A DNA stretch of 64,000 nt, taken from positions 62,001 to 126,000 of the forward strand of contig JAFEBB010000009.1 of NCBI GenBank assembly GCA_018266075.1, written 5' to 3'. The notes beneath the pieces were generated by a model, which was given only the letters and a program-made list of their open reading frames with translations, did not search any database and was not told the DNA's origin. The position numbers and the translations under genes are program-made. This stretch comes from Deltaproteobacteria bacterium. GTDB taxonomy: Bacteria; Myxococcota; Myxococcia; Myxococcales; SZAS-1. This document shows, one piece after another, positions 22,300-31,198 of the stretch (positions are counted from its first letter, which is position 1; each line of letters begins with the position of its first letter).

Positions 22300-23547
22300 A
22301 TGGCGACGCCGCTTCCGCCGCGCCTCAGTCACGCTCAAATCCCCGAGTACGTGACCCGCGTGGTGCGCGCGCTCGACGAGGCCGGGCACCCGTCGTTCCT
22401 CGTGGGCGGCTGCGCGCGCGATCTCCTGCGCGGGGTTCAGCCCAAGGACTTCGACGTGGCCACGCGCGCGCGGCCGGAAGTCGTCTTGAAGCTCTTCCCG
22501 AAGACGGTGCCCACCGGCCTGCAGCACGGGACGGTGACCGTGGTGGAGCCCGAGGGGCACGTGGAGGTGACCACCTTTCGAGGCGAAGAGGGCTACCAGG
22601 ACGGCCGCCGCCCGGATCGCGTGGTCTTCCTCGACGACGTGGAGAGCGATCTCTCGCGCCGCGACTTCACCATCAACGCGATCGCCTTTGATCCGCACCG
22701 GCAGCTGATGGTGGACCCGTTCGGCGGCGTGAAGGATCTGGAGCGCGAGCTCATCCGCTGCGTAGGCAAGGCCGACGATCGCTTCGGCGAGGACGGATTG
22801 CGGCCCTTGCGTGCGGTGCGGTTCGCGAGCGTGCTGCGCTTCGAGCTCGAGCCCGAGACGCTCGCCGCCATCCCGCGCGCGCTGAACACCTACGCGCGCG
22901 TGGCCATCGAGCGCGTCGCCGACGAGCTTCGCAAGCTGCTCCACGGGCCGCGGCCGTCGCGCGGGCTGCAGCTGCTCATGGACACCGGGCTCTGGATCCG
23001 GATCCTCCCGGCGCTGAAGGACGAATCGAAAGATGCGCTCGCTCATCGTTTCGCGCGCGTGAACTTCACGCCGCGCACGCACGCGCATCGGCTCGCGGCG
23101 CTGTTCTGGGATCACCCGAAGGCGCTCGAGGCGCTCAAGCCGTCGACCGAGCTCTTGAAGCGCGTGCAGGAGATCGATCGCCACCACACGCCGATGTCGA
23201 CGTCGAAGACGGATCCCGAGCTGCGCCGCTTCGCGAGCCAGGTCGGCCGCGCGCGGTTGCACGACGTGCTCGTGCTCCAGCGCGCCGAGCTTCGCACCCG
23301 CGGCGATGCCGAAGCGTGCCGCACGTTCGTGGCGAATCGGGCGCGGCTGCACGAGCTGCTCGCGTCGAACCCGCCGTTGACTGCGCAGGAGCTCGCGCTG
23401 CGCGGCGACGCCCTCGCGTCGCTCGTGGGCGGCCCAGGGCCCGAGGTCGGCCGAGCGCAGCGTCGCCTGCTCGACGCCGTGCTCGACGACCCGACTGCAA
23501 ACACGCCTGAGCGCCTCCGCGAGCTGCTGTCACCTGGCCGCCATTGA
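22300..23547 (+). CDS. CCA tRNA nucleotidyltransferase / poly(A) polymerase family protein
   Basis: Class II nucleotidyltransferases add CCA to tRNA 3' ends or poly(A) tails to RNA. The 415-residue product has LVGGCARDLL (G36-G37) and the metal-binding D50-F-D52, followed by RRDFTINAIA and DRFGEDGLRPLRAVRFA, all typical. The start lies 13 nt after the tRNA-Arg gene, whose transcript lacks CCA, so cotranscription is likely. Sequence alone does not separate CCA-adding from PAP activity; the length is compatible with either. Confidence 0.9.
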   Translation: MATPLPPRLSHAQIPEYVTRVVRALDEAGHPSFLVGGCARDLLRGVQPKDFDVATRARPEVVLKLFPKTVPTGLQHGTVTVVEPEGHVEVTTFRGEEGYQDGRRPDRVVFLDDVESDLSRRDFTINAIAFDPHRQLMVDPFGGVKDLERELIRCVGKADDRFGEDGLRPLRAVRFASVLRFELEPETLAAIPRALNTYARVAIERVADELRKLLHGPRPSRGLQLLMDTGLWIRILPALKDESKDALAHRFARVNFTPRTHAHRLAALFWDHPKALEALKPSTELLKRVQEIDRHHTPMSTSKTDPELRRFASQVGRARLHDVLVLQRAELRTRGDAEACRTFVANRARLHELLASNPPLTAQELALRGDALASLVGGPGPEVGRAQRRLLDAVLDDPTANTPERLRELLSPGRH

Positions 23548-23735
23548 GCTTTGCCCAGGTTTCCCACAAGTTTTCGCACACCCATCCTGGCGCTTGACCC
23601 GGCGCTCGGGCGCACGTGGGGCGCCGTTCTCGGCACTTGGATGCCAATTTTGAGGCGCTCGCGAGGCGACTCAGAGGGCCTCGAGGGCGGGTGGAGGCCT
23701 GTGGACAACCTGTGGCCAGCCGATGCCGCACCGTG

Positions 23736-23762
23736 TTGTGGTGCTTGTAGGCGATCTATATA
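23736..23762 (+). promoter_or_regulatory. Candidate promoter for the histidine kinase - mnmA unit
   Basis: TTGTGG (23736-23741) and TATATA (23757-23762) are separated by 15 nt; GTTGTG gives 16 nt. The TATATA is a striking AT-rich island in the GC-rich spacer, 38 nt before the start. Confidence 0.45.
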
Positions 23763-23799
23763 GTGCGCCGCCCTGCGGGGCGGGGGAGCGTCGAGGCCG

Positions 23800-25068
23800 A
23801 TGGGAAACAGCGTCTCCAGCGCGATTCCTTCGGGCCCGCCGCGGGTGCTCTGCATCCTGAACCAGAGCGAGGTCCGCGGTCGCGTGCGCCAGGTGCTGGA
23901 GCGCGACGGCTTCGTGGTGTCCGAGGCTGCGACGGGGCTGGATGGCGTCGCGGCTGCCGAGCGCGGCACGCCCGACCTGGTGCTGGTGGACTTCCACCTC
24001 CCGGACATCGAAGGCACCGCGGTGGCCACGCACCTGCGCAAGTCGCTCTCGAGCATGCCCATCGTGGCGCTCGCCGAGCCGGGCCACGAGCACAAGCTGG
24101 CCATCAGCGCGGGCTGCAACGGGGTGGTCGACGCGCCGGCCGACTACGAGCGGCTGCCCTCGCACCTGCGCGAGTTCCTCGCGGGCAAGAAGGAGAAGCT
24201 GCGCTCCGTCGAGGAGGCCAAGCTCCTCAAAGAGTATTCGACCAGCCTGGTGACCACGCTCGAGACCAAGGTGAACGAGCTCACCGTGGCCAACGCGCGG
24301 CTCAAGGCGATCGATCGCTTCAAGACCGAGTTCCTGCAGTCGATCGCGCATGAGCTGGCGAGCCCGCTCACGCCCATCGCCGGCTATCTCAAGATTCTCC
24401 AGAGCCAGCGGCTGGGCGAGCTCTCGTCGCGGCAGGCGCAGGTCGTGGAGGCGATGCTGCAGAGCGCGGAGCGGCTCTCGCGCACCATCGACAACCTCGC
24501 CGACTTCGCTGCGCTCGAGACCGGCGAGTACCGGCTGCAGGCCGCCGACATCGATCCGGTGAAGGTGCTCTTCGACGCCATCGCCCAGAAGCACGTGCTC
24601 GCGCGGCAGAAGCGCATCCACGTGCGCACCATCGGGCTGCGGCAGGGCGAGCTCACGGTTCGCGTCGATTCGCGCCGACTGCAGCAGGCGATGGGCAACC
24701 TCGTCGAGAACGCGATCAAGTACTCGCCCGCCGGCTCCGACGTGCTCGTGGAGACGCTGCGCACGTCAGCCGGGATGCGCTTCGGCGTCTACGATCAGGG
24801 CGCCGGTGTGCCCCGCGACGAGCAGCAGGCCATCTTCGAGCCGTTCCACCACATCGAGCGCGCGGGCTCGGGTGAAGCGGGCGGCGCGGGACTCGGCTTG
24901 GCCGTGGCGCGCAAGATCGTCGAGGCGCACGGCGGGAACATCGGCGTCGAGAGCCCGCCCAAGAACCAGCCCGAGCACGGCCGACACTTCGCGGGCTCCA
25001 AGTTCTGGTTCGAGATCGTCACGCTGGTTCCCAACTCCGATGTCGTCCCCAACAACACCCACTCCTGA
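23800..25068 (+). CDS. Soluble hybrid histidine kinase with degenerate N-terminal receiver
   Basis: The 422-residue product has a receiver-like domain (about 14-128), a short coiled linker, a HisKA domain with phospho-acceptor HELASPLTP and a HATPase domain (NLVENAIKYS, DQGAGVP, GAGLGLAV). No membrane segment is present. In the receiver the phospho-acceptor Asp is kept (LVLVDFHLPD). The acidic pair that binds Mg2+ is replaced by Asn-Gln (CILNQSE) and the conserved Lys region reads VVDAP instead of a KP-type loop. The receiver may therefore be a constitutive or ligand-type input. The last 29 nt overlap mnmA in another frame. No partner regulator is adjacent. Confidence 0.88.
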   Translation: MGNSVSSAIPSGPPRVLCILNQSEVRGRVRQVLERDGFVVSEAATGLDGVAAAERGTPDLVLVDFHLPDIEGTAVATHLRKSLSSMPIVALAEPGHEHKLAISAGCNGVVDAPADYERLPSHLREFLAGKKEKLRSVEEAKLLKEYSTSLVTTLETKVNELTVANARLKAIDRFKTEFLQSIAHELASPLTPIAGYLKILQSQRLGELSSRQAQVVEAMLQSAERLSRTIDNLADFAALETGEYRLQAADIDPVKVLFDAIAQKHVLARQKRIHVRTIGLRQGELTVRVDSRRLQQAMGNLVENAIKYSPAGSDVLVETLRTSAGMRFGVYDQGAGVPRDEQQAIFEPFHHIERAGSGEAGGAGLGLAVARKIVEAHGGNIGVESPPKNQPEHGRHFAGSKFWFEIVTLVPNSDVVPNNTHS

Positions 25069-26170
25069 GCTGTCGACCTCGCCCGCGAAGCGCGAGCGAA
25101 TCCCGGCCCAGCGCGAGCGTGTGGTCGTGGCCATGAGCGGCGGCGTGGACTCGTCCGTCGCCGCGGGCTTGCTGGTGGAGCAGGGCCACGAGGTCATCGG
25201 CATCACGCTGCGCGTGTGGAGCTACGAGGGCCCCGCGCGCTGCGGCAGTTGCTGCGCGCCCGAGGACGTCGACGACGCGCGCCGCGTCTGCGACAAGCTC
25301 GGCATTCCGTTCTACGTGGCCCAGGCCGAGGAGCTCTTCCGCGATCGCGTGGTGATGCCGTTCGTGCGCGAGTACCAGCATGGCCGCACGCCGATTCCGT
25401 GCGTGGCCTGCAATCGCGACATCAAGTTCGACTTCTTGCTCAAGCGCGCGCGTGCCCTCGGCGCCAAGCTCGCCACCGGGCACTACGCGCGCATCGACGG
25501 ACCCGCGGGTGCGCGCCGCTTGCTCACCGCCGTCGACGCCGCGAAGGACCAGAGCTACTTCCTCTTCTCGCTCGGCCAGGGCGAGCTCGAGGACCTGCGC
25601 TTCCCGGTCGGCCACCTCACCAAGGCGCAGGTTCGGGCCGAGGGCGAGCGGCTGGGGCTGTGCACGTCGAACAAGCCCGAGAGCCAGGAGATCTGCTTCG
25701 TCCCCGACAACGACTACGCGGGCTTCGTCGAGCGCGTGGGCGGCGGCTCGAAGGGCGGCGACATCGTCACCGCCGAGGGCGAGAAGCTCGGCGCGCACGA
25801 CGGCATCCATCACTTTACGATCGGTCAGCGCCGCGGACTGGGCGTGTCGAGCAAGCTGCCGATCTACGTGCAGCGCATCGATCCCGAGAGCGGCGATGTG
25901 GTCGTCGGCCCGGAGGAGGCGCTCTGGCGCGACGCGCTCGGTGTCTATCCCGTGAGCTGGGTCGCGGGCGCGCCGCCGGCCGAGGCCACGCCGGTCACCG
26001 TGAAGATCCGCAATCGGCATGCGCCGAGCGCAGGCACGCTCACGCCCACGCGCGATGGCGCGAGCATCAAGCTCGACTCGCCCGCGCGCGCGATCACGCC
26101 GGGCCAGGCCGCGGTCTTCTATCGCGGCGACGAGGTGCTCGGCGGCGGGTTCATCCGCTCTGCCAGCTAA
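25040..26170 (+). CDS. mnmA: tRNA-specific 2-thiouridylase MnmA
   Basis: MnmA thiolates U34 of tRNA-Lys, Glu and Gln with sulfur relayed from IscS. The 376-residue product has the PP-loop VVVAMSGGVDSS, the catalytic Cys in PIPCVACN, GHYAR, KDQSYFLF, the second Cys in ESQEICFVPDNDY and HHFTIGQRRGLG. The ATG at 25040 yields a roughly 30-residue N-terminal extension before the PP-loop and overlaps the kinase gene. The usual MnmA start is close to the PP-loop, but no better start codon follows before it. The stop overlaps the convergent phosphoesterase gene by 4 nt. Confidence 0.94.
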   Translation: MSSPTTPTPELSTSPAKRERIPAQRERVVVAMSGGVDSSVAAGLLVEQGHEVIGITLRVWSYEGPARCGSCCAPEDVDDARRVCDKLGIPFYVAQAEELFRDRVVMPFVREYQHGRTPIPCVACNRDIKFDFLLKRARALGAKLATGHYARIDGPAGARRLLTAVDAAKDQSYFLFSLGQGELEDLRFPVGHLTKAQVRAEGERLGLCTSNKPESQEICFVPDNDYAGFVERVGGGSKGGDIVTAEGEKLGAHDGIHHFTIGQRRGLGVSSKLPIYVQRIDPESGDVVVGPEEALWRDALGVYPVSWVAGAPPAEATPVTVKIRNRHAPSAGTLTPTRDGASIKLDSPARAITPGQAAVFYRGDEVLGGGFIRSAS

Positions 26171-27003
26171 GCCGCGCGGAGCGTGAAGATCGCCACTTCC
26201 GGATCCGAGCCCAGGCGCGCCATCGGCGTGCCGTCGCCGAAGCCAAGCCCGCGGTTCACGTAGAGCTGATTCCCATTCACGCGATACAGCCCGCGCACGT
26301 ACGGCTGCCGCGCGAGCCGCATCGCAAGGTGCGTGAGGATCGGAATGTGGATCTGCCCGCCGTGCGTGTGCCCGGAGAAGCAGACCAGGTTCGCATTCGG
26401 CGGCAGGCGATCCGCGGTGGGCGGCGTGTGCGCCATCACCAGGCGCGTGCCCGATTGCGGCGCGTTCTTGAACGCAGCCTCGACATCCTCGTGCTTGGTG
26501 CGCCCATCGTCGACGCCGAACAACGTCAGGTCCGCGCCCTTGAGCCGCACGATGGTGTGATCGTTCTGCAGCACGCCGTAACCCATCTTCACGAGCTGCT
26601 CGGTCACGCCCTTCGCGTCGACGAAGTGGTCGTGGTTGCCCATCACCGCGTACGTCGGCGCCTCGAGGCCCGCGAGCACCAGCGGCAGGTGCGCGATCGG
26701 TTCCTTCGACCAGGTGACGAAGTCGCCGGTGAGCAGCACGAGATCCGGCTTGGCCGCGTTCGCCGCCTTCACCGCGAGCAGGATTCGACCATCGGGCGCG
26801 CCGTCGCCGATGTGCAGATCCGAGAGTTGCGCGACGCGAAGGCCATCGTGCGCCGGATCGAGCCCGGGCACGAAGAGCTCCGGCTGCGTGAGCTCGAAGT
26901 GCTCCTGGCCGTTGCCGCGCGCTTCGGCGTTCGCGACGCGCGGCAGCTCCACCGCAGCCGCGAGGGCTCCGGCGAGCAGCTGTCGGCGAGTGGGTCGAAT
27001 CAT
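26167..27003 (-). CDS. Tat-exported metallophosphoesterase
   Basis: The 278-residue protein starts with a twin-arginine type signal (PTRRQLLAG, then a hydrophobic run ending ANA), so export folded with metals is likely. The calcineurin-like phosphoesterase motifs are complete: SDLHIGD, LTGDFV, GNHDHF, the AHTPP histidine and SGHTHGGQIH. It resembles YaeI-like enzymes, some of which act on lipid phosphates. The start at 27003 is the first ATG giving the signal. lspA lies 125 bp upstream on the same strand. The substrate is unknown. Confidence 0.85.
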   Translation of the reverse strand: MIRPTRRQLLAGALAAAVELPRVANAEARGNGQEHFELTQPELFVPGLDPAHDGLRVAQLSDLHIGDGAPDGRILLAVKAANAAKPDLVLLTGDFVTWSKEPIAHLPLVLAGLEAPTYAVMGNHDHFVDAKGVTEQLVKMGYGVLQNDHTIVRLKGADLTLFGVDDGRTKHEDVEAAFKNAPQSGTRLVMAHTPPTADRLPPNANLVCFSGHTHGGQIHIPILTHLAMRLARQPYVRGLYRVNGNQLYVNRGLGFGDGTPMARLGSDPEVAIFTLRAA

Positions 27004-27128
27004 GGGCGCCTCCCGCTTGGCGCAACCATGCAAAGCCGGGGCGCGCGCGGCCACGCATTCGGCGATCCTGATTCTGCGCCGTTGCGGGCTCGCTGCGAAA
27101 GAAGCCGCGAACTTCTCCACGGCGCGCG

Positions 27129-27629
27129 TCAGGTCACCGACGCGCTTTTCCCCAGCGCACGCGGCCGCAGCACCAGCGCCGCCACGCCAATCATGATGGC
27201 CACGTCTGCGACATTGAAGATGCCTGTGCGCAAACCTCCTACGCCCAGGTTCATGAAGTCGACGACGCGCCCGTGCGCGAAGACGCGGTCCGCGAGATTC
27301 GACGCGCCGCCGCCGACAATCAGCGCGCAGCCCACGAGCTGCAGCCGCGTAATGCGCCGGGTGGTCACGGCCCAGGCGAGCATCCCCAGCAGGACGATCG
27401 ACACGCCGACGGTGAACACCGCGAACCGCGCGTGCACGCTGAGCATCGCGCCCAGGCTCAAGAACGCGCCCGGGTTCTCCGCGAGCTGCAAGCGAACGGT
27501 GTCGCCGAGGTAGTGCGTCACGTGGCCGGGCTCGAGTGCGATCTGCGCCACGCGCTTGGTGCTCTGATCGCACGCGATGGTGCCGAGCAGCAGCAGGCTC
27601 AGGATCAGCAAGCGCTCGAACCGGCTCAT
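27129..27629 (-). CDS. lspA: Lipoprotein signal peptidase LspA
   Basis: LspA removes lipoprotein signal peptides in the inner membrane. The 166-residue product has four hydrophobic helices, the ENPGAF motif, and the two catalytic aspartates in GGGASNLADRV and FNVADVAI. The start at 27629 (MSRFERLL) is preferred over a longer frame. It is 52 nt downstream of folD on the same strand. Two lipoproteins in this window (6938-9460 and 60895-62193) and the zinc protease would be substrates. Confidence 0.92.
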   Translation of the reverse strand: MSRFERLLILSLLLLGTIACDQSTKRVAQIALEPGHVTHYLGDTVRLQLAENPGAFLSLGAMLSVHARFAVFTVGVSIVLLGMLAWAVTTRRITRLQLVGCALIVGGGASNLADRVFAHGRVVDFMNLGVGGLRTGIFNVADVAIMIGVAALVLRPRALGKSASVT

Positions 27630-27681
27630 CGCATTCCTCTGGCTGTCGACGGGCAACCGCGGCGTCGCGAAATGATTCCCG

Positions 27682-28542
27682 CTAGACCTTGGTCGTGTCG
27701 AAGCGGTCGGCCTGGTTGAGCGTGTTGCGAATGAGCATCGCGATCGTCATCGGTCCCACGCCGCCGGGTACGGGCGTGATGGCGCTGGCGCGCTGGCTCG
27801 CGGGCTCGAAGTCGACGTCGCCCCAGAGCTTGCCGTCGGCCTGGCGGTTCATGCCCACGTCGATGACCACCGCGCCCGGCTTGACCCAGTCGCCCTGGAC
27901 GAAGCGGCCCTTGCCAATCGCGGCCACGAGGATGTCGGCCTCGCGAACGACGGCGGGCAGGTCCTTGGTCTTCGAGTGGCACACGGTGACCGTGGCGTTG
28001 GCCTCGAGGAGCATGAGCGCCATGGGCTTACCCACGATGAGCGAGCGGCCAATGACCACCGCGCGCTTCCCCGAAGGATCGCAGCCGGCCTCTTGCAGCA
28101 GCCGCATCACGCCGAAAGGCGTGCACGCGCGCGGCGCGGGCAGGCCCATCACCAGCGCGCCGAGGTTCATGGGGTGGAAGCCGTCGACGTCCTTCTTGGC
28201 GTCGACGAGGTTGAGCAGCGCGCGATCGTCGAGCTGCTTGGGAATCGGCAGCTGCACCAGGATGCCGTGCACGGCCGGGTCGGCATTGAGCTCGCGCAGC
28301 CTGGCCGCGACCTCGTCCTGCGTCGCGGTCTCGGGGAAGACGTGCTCCCACGACTGCATCCCGACCTCGGCGCACGCCTTCCGCTTGCCGCCAATGTAGA
28401 TCTTCGACGCGGGATCCTCGCCCACGCGCACCACCGCGAGCCCGGGCGCACGGAGGCCCTTGGCCACGCGCGCCTTCACGCCCTCCGCCACTTCGGCGCG
28501 GACCTTCGCCGCGATCGCCTTGCCGTCGATGAGGGTTGCCAT
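27682..28542 (-). CDS. folD: Methylenetetrahydrofolate dehydrogenase / methenyl-THF cyclohydrolase FolD
   Basis: FolD interconverts 5,10-methylene-, methenyl- and 10-formyl-THF with NADP. The 286-residue product is standard in length and shows the catalytic YIGGKRKAC lysine region, [18 protein letters not shown]-like [16 protein letters not shown] and the Rossmann [10 protein letters not shown] ribosome site AGGAG precedes the ATG at 28542. A longer open frame upstream is not used. It may share a transcript with lspA. Its product feeds purU at 12687-13550. Confidence 0.96.
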   Translation of the reverse strand: MATLIDGKAIAAKVRAEVAEGVKARVAKGLRAPGLAVVRVGEDPASKIYIGGKRKACAEVGMQSWEHVFPETATQDEVAARLRELNADPAVHGILVQLPIPKQLDDRALLNLVDAKKDVDGFHPMNLGALVMGLPAPRACTPFGVMRLLQEAGCDPSGKRAVVIGRSLIVGKPMALMLLEANATVTVCHSKTKDLPAVVREADILVAAIGKGRFVQGDWVKPGAVVIDVGMNRQADGKLWGDVDFEPASQRASAITPVPGGVGPMTIAMLIRNTLNQADRFDTTKV

Positions 28543-28729
28543 GGCGTGCTCCTGGCTGGAGGGGCTCCATGTGCCAAACCGACGCGCAACGCGCAAGCCT
28601 TGATGTGCAGGTCGCGGGTGCCGCCCGAGCGGCCTTCGCTCGGGCTGAACGGTTCCTCGACACGAATCCAAGCGAGAGCGCTCTGCGTTGGCCGCGGCCA
28701 CGCCCCTTGCTACGCTGCCGTCCGTGCGA

Positions 28730-30145
28730 ATGTCTGGAAAGTCCAGTCGCGGGTTGCTCTGCGGGCTGCTCGCGCTCGCGGCCTGCAACGGCCCCTCGAA
28801 CACGCTGCCCATTCACACCGCGGCGGTGACGTTCGACCCCGCCACCGGCAAGTACCAATTGAGCAAGGTGCAGCTCACCACCATCACCGACCTCGAGACG
28901 CTCAAGGGCAGCGTCGCCAACATCCAGGGCGGCGCCGAGGTGGTGATCGACTCGAGCGATCCCAAGCTCGCGGCCGCGCAGACCAACGACGACATCAAGG
29001 CCGCCATCTTGAAAGACCCGGGCGGCGACGTGCGCGCCAGCTTCATCACCTCGGGCGACACCCAGTTCCCGGCGGACTTCCACTCCGAGAACATGGTGAC
29101 CACGTACTTCAACTTCGAGCGCTCGTTCAACTTCTACTCCACGCTCGGCTGGTCGCTGGCACAGGGCGGCACGCCCACGGTCTATTACTTCCCCACCTTC
29201 ATCGAGACCCAGCTCTCGGCGCAGCCGCTCGCGGACAACGCCGCGTTCTTCTCGCTCATCGACGGCTTCATGATCTTGCCGTTCAAGCAGTTCCAGGACG
29301 TGCCCCTGCCCATGAACCTGGGGATCATCGGCCACGAGTACTCGCACTTTCAGACCAACACCCGCGTCTTCAGCGGCCAGGCCATCCCTGATTTTTATTC
29401 GCAGTACGGCGCGTTCGCGTCGGGCACGCCTTCGCCCGCGGCGAACGTGCTCAAGTCGTTCGATGAAGGCTTCGCGGACCTCTTCGGCACCGGCGTGACC
29501 TGCCTCTCCGACGAGAAGACGCTCGATCCCTCGCACTGCGATCCCAACTTCATCGCCGCGTCGATTCCGGGGGCCTCGACCGACCGCCGGCTGGACACCA
29601 TCCACTGCTACGACCAGAACCTCTACGCCCAAGTGAACAACGACGACCTCACCACCTTCACCAACGGCAGCTACCAGTACCAATTGGGCACGGTGCTCGC
29701 CTCGAGCGTGTGGAAGGCCGCGCATGATCCGGATGTCGTCGGCAAGCTCGGCCAGCAAGAGGCGCTGCAGATGGCCTTCCAGGCCGTCTACAACGCGCTC
29801 GACGACGAAACGAACAACGGCTTCGGCATCAAGCAGTTCCTCACCCAGCTCGCCGGCGCCGCGATCTACGTGCGGCCCGAGACGGTGGCGGACGCCGTCA
29901 TCTTCCAGGCCCAGAAACAGGACGACGGCCTCGCCGCGGCCATGTGCGACGCCTTCATCGACCGCCTGGGCACCGTCGAGAGCACCGGTCAGAGCGGGAT
30001 CACCCAGTGCCAGGGCGCCTGCAACGGACCGACGGACGTCAAAGAGGTCTTCACCGACTCGTCCTCGAGCGTGACGCTCGGCTGTCTGTGCGCGTGCACC
30101 AAGTACCCCACCATCCACTCCAACGGCGAGTGCGCTTCGCAATGA
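28730..30145 (+). CDS. Exported zinc metalloprotease of gluzincin type (HEYSH), lipoprotein-like signal
   Basis: The 471-residue product starts with a hydrophobic signal ending LALAAC, a possible lipobox. The zinc motif HEYSH is followed about 40 residues later by DEGFADLFG, whose Glu would be the third ligand, as in thermolysin-like and M36-type gluzincins. The C-terminus is Cys-rich (CQGACNG, CLCAC). The ATG at 28730 gives the signal peptide; a GTG 6 nt earlier is possible. It diverges from folD over 187 bp. The stop overlaps the next ATG (ATGA), so it is translationally coupled to the beta-barrel gene. The substrate is unknown. Confidence 0.8.
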   Translation: MSGKSSRGLLCGLLALAACNGPSNTLPIHTAAVTFDPATGKYQLSKVQLTTITDLETLKGSVANIQGGAEVVIDSSDPKLAAAQTNDDIKAAILKDPGGDVRASFITSGDTQFPADFHSENMVTTYFNFERSFNFYSTLGWSLAQGGTPTVYYFPTFIETQLSAQPLADNAAFFSLIDGFMILPFKQFQDVPLPMNLGIIGHEYSHFQTNTRVFSGQAIPDFYSQYGAFASGTPSPAANVLKSFDEGFADLFGTGVTCLSDEKTLDPSHCDPNFIAASIPGASTDRRLDTIHCYDQNLYAQVNNDDLTTFTNGSYQYQLGTVLASSVWKAAHDPDVVGKLGQQEALQMAFQAVYNALDDETNNGFGIKQFLTQLAGAAIYVRPETVADAVIFQAQKQDDGLAAAMCDAFIDRLGTVESTGQSGITQCQGACNGPTDVKEVFTDSSSSVTLGCLCACTKYPTIHSNGECASQ

Positions 30146-30903
30146 AGATCCGCCTCCTGCTGCTTGCCGCGCTGGTGATGCTCGTTCCGCTTCGCGCGCA
30201 CGCACAGGACGAGGACTCGTCCACGAGCGATTCCGCGAGCGACGGCTCCGATTCGACCGACAGCACGCCCGCGCCACGGCGAAAGCACAAGAAGCACAGG
30301 AAGGACGGCGATGCGACGGCCGAAGAAGAGCTCGCCGAGGCGCCGGATCCGTCGAAGCAGAAGCTCGCGCGCATCGACGAGCCGAGGATCGGGCTCGGGG
30401 TGGAGGCCGCGCTCTCCCTGGACCTGCTCGACAAGAGCGCGGGCCCGGGTTTCCAGGGCGTGGCGGCGGCGGGCCTGCGTGTGAACTGGGCGCCGGGCGT
30501 GCTCTGGACCGATCCCGAGGATGAGTTCTGGCGGTACGCGCTCCTCGCCGAGCTCAGCTACGACTACACGGGCTATTCGGACGGCACGACGGCGGTAAAC
30601 ACCAGCACCAAGCTGCACTACCTCAACGCGCACGTGATGTTCGGCTACCCGGCGCAAAAGCTGTTGCTCTTCTACGGCGCGCTCGGGCCGGGGATGGTGG
30701 TGGAGAGCGTCAACGACAACGTGCAAGGCACCGCCACGCCGCTCACGGGCATCAAGTTCCTGCTCGCGTACGGCGCCGGCGCGCGGCTCACGCTCCAGGC
30801 CAACGATCGCTTTTCCATCGCCGCGCGCATGGAGGTTATGGGCGAGCACCGCGGCTACATGCAGGACGTGTTTCTCACCTTCGGCGTCGGCGGCGCGTTC
30901 TGA
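30142..30903 (+). CDS. Outer-membrane beta-barrel-like protein coupled to the zinc protease
   Basis: The 253-residue product has a Sec signal ([21 protein letters not shown]), an acidic Ser/Asp-rich and then Lys-rich linker (DSSTSDSASDGSDSTD, RRKHKKHRK), and about 160 residues of alternating strands with aromatic girdles, ending VFLTFGVGGAF. The terminal Phe fits outer-membrane insertion signals. The ATGA overlap with the protease suggests balanced expression and perhaps a protease/barrel pair for surface display. I do not recognise a named family. Confidence 0.65.
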   Translation: MKIRLLLLAALVMLVPLRAHAQDEDSSTSDSASDGSDSTDSTPAPRRKHKKHRKDGDATAEEELAEAPDPSKQKLARIDEPRIGLGVEAALSLDLLDKSAGPGFQGVAAAGLRVNWAPGVLWTDPEDEFWRYALLAELSYDYTGYSDGTTAVNTSTKLHYLNAHVMFGYPAQKLLLFYGALGPGMVVESVNDNVQGTATPLTGIKFLLAYGAGARLTLQANDRFSIAARMEVMGEHRGYMQDVFLTFGVGGAF

Positions 30904-30970
30904 TCGCGCCCTCCGAGGGATTTGAAGACCCGATTTGCGGGCGGAACGAGCTCTCCGAGCGCTCCCGAGA

Positions 30971-31093
30971 CCAAAAACATTCCATTTTGCCCCCAGATGG
31001 GTCGGTACAGGGCCAAAAATGGCATCCAGAATTCCGTTTTGAGCTCTGTACCGGTCGTTGAGCGGCCAAAAATAGAATTTGGATTTCACCATT
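30971..31093. repeat. Intergenic CCAAAAA repeat with nested hairpins
   Basis: In this 295-bp spacer (30904-31198) CCAAAAA occurs three times, at 30971, 31013 and 31066. The first two copies are each followed by ATTCC(A/G)TTTTG. GGTCGGTACAG and CTGTACCGGTC form a near-perfect inverted repeat (31000-31056) enclosing the small hairpin GCCA-AAAA-TGGC. The whole stretch is markedly AT-rich. No convincing reading frame crosses it. It may be a structured leader for the following gene or a dispersed repeat. Confidence 0.55.
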
Positions 31094-31198
31094 GGACAGT
31101 CCCGGGCCGATCCAGGGCTCAAGACGCTATTTTTCATTCGATTGGGCGCCCGGACCCCATGAGCTGAACGAATTCGGTCGAGATTTTGGGGGAACGGC

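Noticed and set aside
23548-23799. Chromosomal replication origin
   Set aside because: Only two imperfect DnaA-like words, no AT-rich unwinding block, and no dnaA, dnaN, gidA or parAB nearby.
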